Shown here piece after piece: positions 14,064 to 16,524 of a stretch of 16,524 nt of DNA. This DNA is from Campylobacterota bacterium (GTDB lineage: Bacteria > Campylobacterota > Campylobacteria > Campylobacterales > Sulfurovaceae): contig JAHZJZ010000064.1 in NCBI GenBank assembly GCA_022600655.1, forward strand, positions 1 through 16,524. Direction: 5' to 3'. Position 1 is the first letter of the stretch. Each line of letters starts with the position of its first letter. The translations under genes and the position numbers were made by a program. The notes beneath the pieces are model-generated. The model was not told the origin of the DNA. It saw nothing but the letters and a program-made list of their open reading frames with translations, and ran no database searches.

Positions 14064-16505
14064 TTATTTAACCACCAAATTCACCATCTTCTTAGGAACT
14101 AAAATCTCTTTAACCACATTTTTACCCTCTAACCATTTAGGTATGCTCTCTTTTGCCATGGCTATAATGTCATCTTTAGAAGCCCCTGCATCTACCTCTA
14201 TCTCGGCTCGTCGTTTACCATTTACGGCTACTGCTAAGGTGATGGTATCTTGCACAAATACCTCTTCGATAATTTCGATTTTACCTGCTAAATTTTCAGA
14301 AGCAAACAGCTCTTCAGAAAGCTCAGCACAGATATGTGGTGTAATCGGTTCTAACAGATGAGTGATTATATACATTCCCTCACTCCATACTTGTTCACTG
14401 CTTTGTTTATCAAGTGCATTAAGTGCTTCCATACAGGCTGCGATAAGTGTGTTGTAGGCAAAAGTTGTCTCATAAACATCAGTTGACTTCTTTAACGCTT
14501 CATAAACTTTAGTTCGTGCGACTTTCTCTTCTTTACTTAATGATGCTTGGTCAATGGTTGGCATAGTGTTACTTGTCACTTTCGACTTTCTATCATAAAG
14601 CTTTTTCAAGAACCTAAATGCTCCCTCAACAGCTGAGTCATTCCACTCCAGCTCTTTTTGTGGTGGTGCAGCAAACAGGGTAAAGAGTCGAGCTGTGTCG
14701 GCTCCATACTCCTCTATGAGTTTGTCAGGGTCAACGGTGTTTCCTTTTGACTTCGACATTTTAGCCCCATCCATTAGTACCATACCTTGAGTTAAGAGAT
14801 TCTCAAATGGTTCTTTTAAATCATCAATAAATCCTAAATCTCGCAGTACTTTAGTAAAGAACCGTGCATATAAAAGGTGTAAAATCGCATGTTCAATTCC
14901 ACCGATATACTGGTCAACACCCAACCAGTAGTTGACATCTTCTTTATCAATTCCACAAGAGTTCCACTTATCAGGGTGAGTTGCGTAACGGAACTGATAC
15001 CAGCTTGACTGCACAAAGGTATCTAAGGTATCGGTTTCACGGGTTGCATCTGCTCCACACTTTGGACAACTACATTTACTCCATGTTGGGTGATTTTCTA
15101 GTGGGTTACCTTCACCTGTTATCTCTACATCTTCAGGCAGTGCAATTGGTAGGTTCTCTACTTTTTCAGCCACCAGACCACAACTATCACAGTGAACAAA
15201 TGGAATCGGAGCTCCCCAGTATCGCTGTCGGCTTATACCCCAGTTTCTGAGTTTATAGTTTGTTGTTCCTTGACCTAGATTCTGCTCTTCAAAGTGTTTG
15301 ATAATCGCTGCTTTTGCTTCAACATTGTTCATGCCTGTAAACTCTGCTGAATTCAGTAATGCACCCTCACCTGTATAAGCAGCACCCTCTTCTCCACCTT
15401 CGATTACATATTTCAGCGGCAAAGAGTATTTGGTCGCAAATTCAAAGTCACGCTCATCATGAGTAGGAACCGACATAACAGCCCCACCACCATAAGATGC
15501 TAAAACAAAGTTAGCTGTCCAAACAGGTGTCTCTTCACCTGTTAAAGGGTGAATCACGGTAATACCTAAATCATACCCCTCTTTATCGGCTTTGGCTCTT
15601 TCAACTTCAGTCATATTGCCCATGGCTGTGATTTTCTCTGCTACATCGACATCTAAAAGTTCATTTTTAATCAACGCTTTTACAATTGGGTGTTCAGGAG
15701 CCAATGCTGTGTAGGTTACACCATAAACGGTATCGGGTCTGGTGGTAAAGACTTCAAAACCTTCAAATTTGTTCTCTAGTTTTTCTTTTGAGGCATCAGA
15801 GAACTTAAAAGAGAACTCTAAGCCTTGTGATTTACCAATCCAGTTACTCTGCATTGCAAGTACTTGAGAAGGCCATTTACCCTCTAATAGTTTTAAATCG
15901 TCCAATAACTCATCAGCGTACTTCTTAATGTCTAGGTAGTAACCAGGCATCTCTTTTAACTCTACCTCGTTATCACAACGCCAACAGCACCCCTCTTCTA
16001 CCTGCTCGTTTGCTAATACGGTATGACAATCTTCACACCAGTTTACTGTGGTTGATTCACGATAAAGTAGCTTCTCTTCAAACATCTTAATAATAAACTC
16101 TTGTTCCCACTTGGTGTACAACTCATCACAGGTTGCAAACTCACGCTTTGTAGAGAAAGAGAGTCCTAAAGTGTTTAACTCTTTACGCATATAGTCGATG
16201 TTTGAGTAGGTCCAATCTTTTGGGTGTCTCCCATGTTTGATTGCAGCATTTTCAGCAGGCATCCCAAAGGCATCCCAACCAATTGGGTGAAGCACGTTAT
16301 AGTTCTGTTTACGATAGTATCGTGCCATCGCATCACCAATAGCGTAGTTTCTTACATGCCCCATGTGCAGACGACCACTTGGAAAAGGAAACATACTTAA
16401 AATATATTTCTTAGGTAAATCTTTATTATCTAAAGGCTCAAATGCCCCTTTTTCATTCCATATTGTTTGCCATTTATTCTCTATCTCACTTGGCTTATAG
16501 CTCAT
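14064..16505 (-). CDS. leuS: Leucyl-tRNA synthetase
   Basis: This class I synthetase charges tRNA-Leu with leucine using ATP and proofreads mischarged products. Numbering from the longer possible start at 16517: HMGH (HIGH motif) at 51-54, a Cys4 zinc knuckle at 161/164/178/181, the CP1 editing domain with TTRPDT at 258-263 and GGAVMSVPTHDERD at 344-357, a second Cys cluster (443, 446 and 482-487), KMSKS at 586-590, and an anticodon-binding helical domain. I favour the ATG at 16505 (MSYKPSEIENKW, 813 residues) because family members begin a few residues before the EIENKW block. The frame extends to an ATG at 16517, giving 817. No strong ribosome site supports either. Normally this gene leads into the lptE-folC run; here the accessory block intervenes. 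Confidence 0.97.
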   Translation of the reverse strand: MSYKPSEIENKWQTIWNEKGAFEPLDNKDLPKKYILSMFPFPSGRLHMGHVRNYAIGDAMARYYRKQNYNVLHPIGWDAFGMPAENAAIKHGRHPKDWTYSNIDYMRKELNTLGLSFSTKREFATCDELYTKWEQEFIIKMFEEKLLYRESTTVNWCEDCHTVLANEQVEEGCCWRCDNEVELKEMPGYYLDIKKYADELLDDLKLLEGKWPSQVLAMQSNWIGKSQGLEFSFKFSDASKEKLENKFEGFEVFTTRPDTVYGVTYTALAPEHPIVKALIKNELLDVDVAEKITAMGNMTEVERAKADKEGYDLGITVIHPLTGEETPVWTANFVLASYGGGAVMSVPTHDERDFEFATKYSLPLKYVIEGGEEGAAYTGEGALLNSAEFTGMNNVEAKAAIIKHFEEQNLGQGTTNYKLRNWGISRQRYWGAPIPFVHCDSCGLVAEKVENLPIALPEDVEITGEGNPLENHPTWSKCSCPKCGADATRETDTLDTFVQSSWYQFRYATHPDKWNSCGIDKEDVNYWLGVDQYIGGIEHAILHLLYARFFTKVLRDLGFIDDLKEPFENLLTQGMVLMDGAKMSKSKGNTVDPDKLIEEYGADTARLFTLFAAPPQKELEWNDSAVEGAFRFLKKLYDRKSKVTSNTMPTIDQASLSKEEKVARTKVYEALKKSTDVYETTFAYNTLIAACMEALNALDKQSSEQVWSEGMYIITHLLEPITPHICAELSEELFASENLAGKIEIIEEVFVQDTITLAVAVNGKRRAEIEVDAGASKDDIIAMAKESIPKWLEGKNVVKEILVPKKMVNLVVK

Positions 16506-16524
16506 ACTTAAGACCATCAGACAA

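Noticed and set aside
16506..16517. Longer leuS start at 16517
   Set aside because: It adds four residues (MVLS) not expected from the family, and too little upstream sequence is available to judge a ribosome site; the ATG at 16505 was preferred.

Overview
The window looks like a chromosome segment of a free-living Campylobacterota bacterium (Sulfurimonas/Sulfurovum-like; genus is inference). The grounds are an AT-rich genome, protein styles typical of that phylum, and a minus-strand housekeeping run of leuS ... lptE, folC, bactofilin, mfd, an order I recall as conserved around the Campylobacter jejuni mfd-folC-leuS region. No database search was possible.

Layout. (1) 1-2576, minus strand: an accessory block reading, in transcription order, a Phd/YefM antitoxin, a RelE/ParE toxin, a 108-residue helical protein, and a NACHT NTPase that runs off the left edge. 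The small protein's C-terminus and the NACHT N-terminus carry the same glycine-rich motif, GSGDN[V/I]AGDK. This resembles the published paired-motif layout of bacterial NLR-associated amyloid signalling (an effector gene ending in a motif next to an NLR gene starting with it). (2) 2592-8644, minus strand: the housekeeping operon amgK-like sugar kinase, lptE, folC, bactofilin, mfd. It is tightly packed (stop-start junction, 11-base overlap, 9-base gap) with one internal promoter candidate before the bactofilin. (3) 8645-14063: a second accessory block placed between the kinase/lptE genes and leuS. It holds a plus-strand ATPase of the AAA_14/DUF4143 type, a REPIN-like double hairpin, a 1024-residue minus-strand NACHT protein with a pentapeptide-repeat C-terminus, and a divergent plus-strand HigB/HigA toxin-antitoxin pair preceded by a 15-codon leader ORF and two GTTAAC sites. 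(4) 14064-16505, minus strand: leuS.

How it fits together. The housekeeping genes cover transcription-coupled repair (Mfd), folate polyglutamylation (FolC), LPS export (LptE), a cell-wall sugar kinase, a bactofilin scaffold and leucyl-tRNA charging. Each flank of this core carries an NLR-like (STAND/NACHT) NTPase, a probable anti-phage or other conflict sensor, beside a type II toxin-antitoxin pair. The most interesting candidate is the four-gene block at the left edge, where a small putative effector and its NACHT partner share a motif tag and lie in the same reading frame, separated by two in-frame stop codons.

There is no gene-free stretch longer than about 300 bases. I saw no CRISPR array, tRNA, rRNA, insertion sequence or prophage gene.
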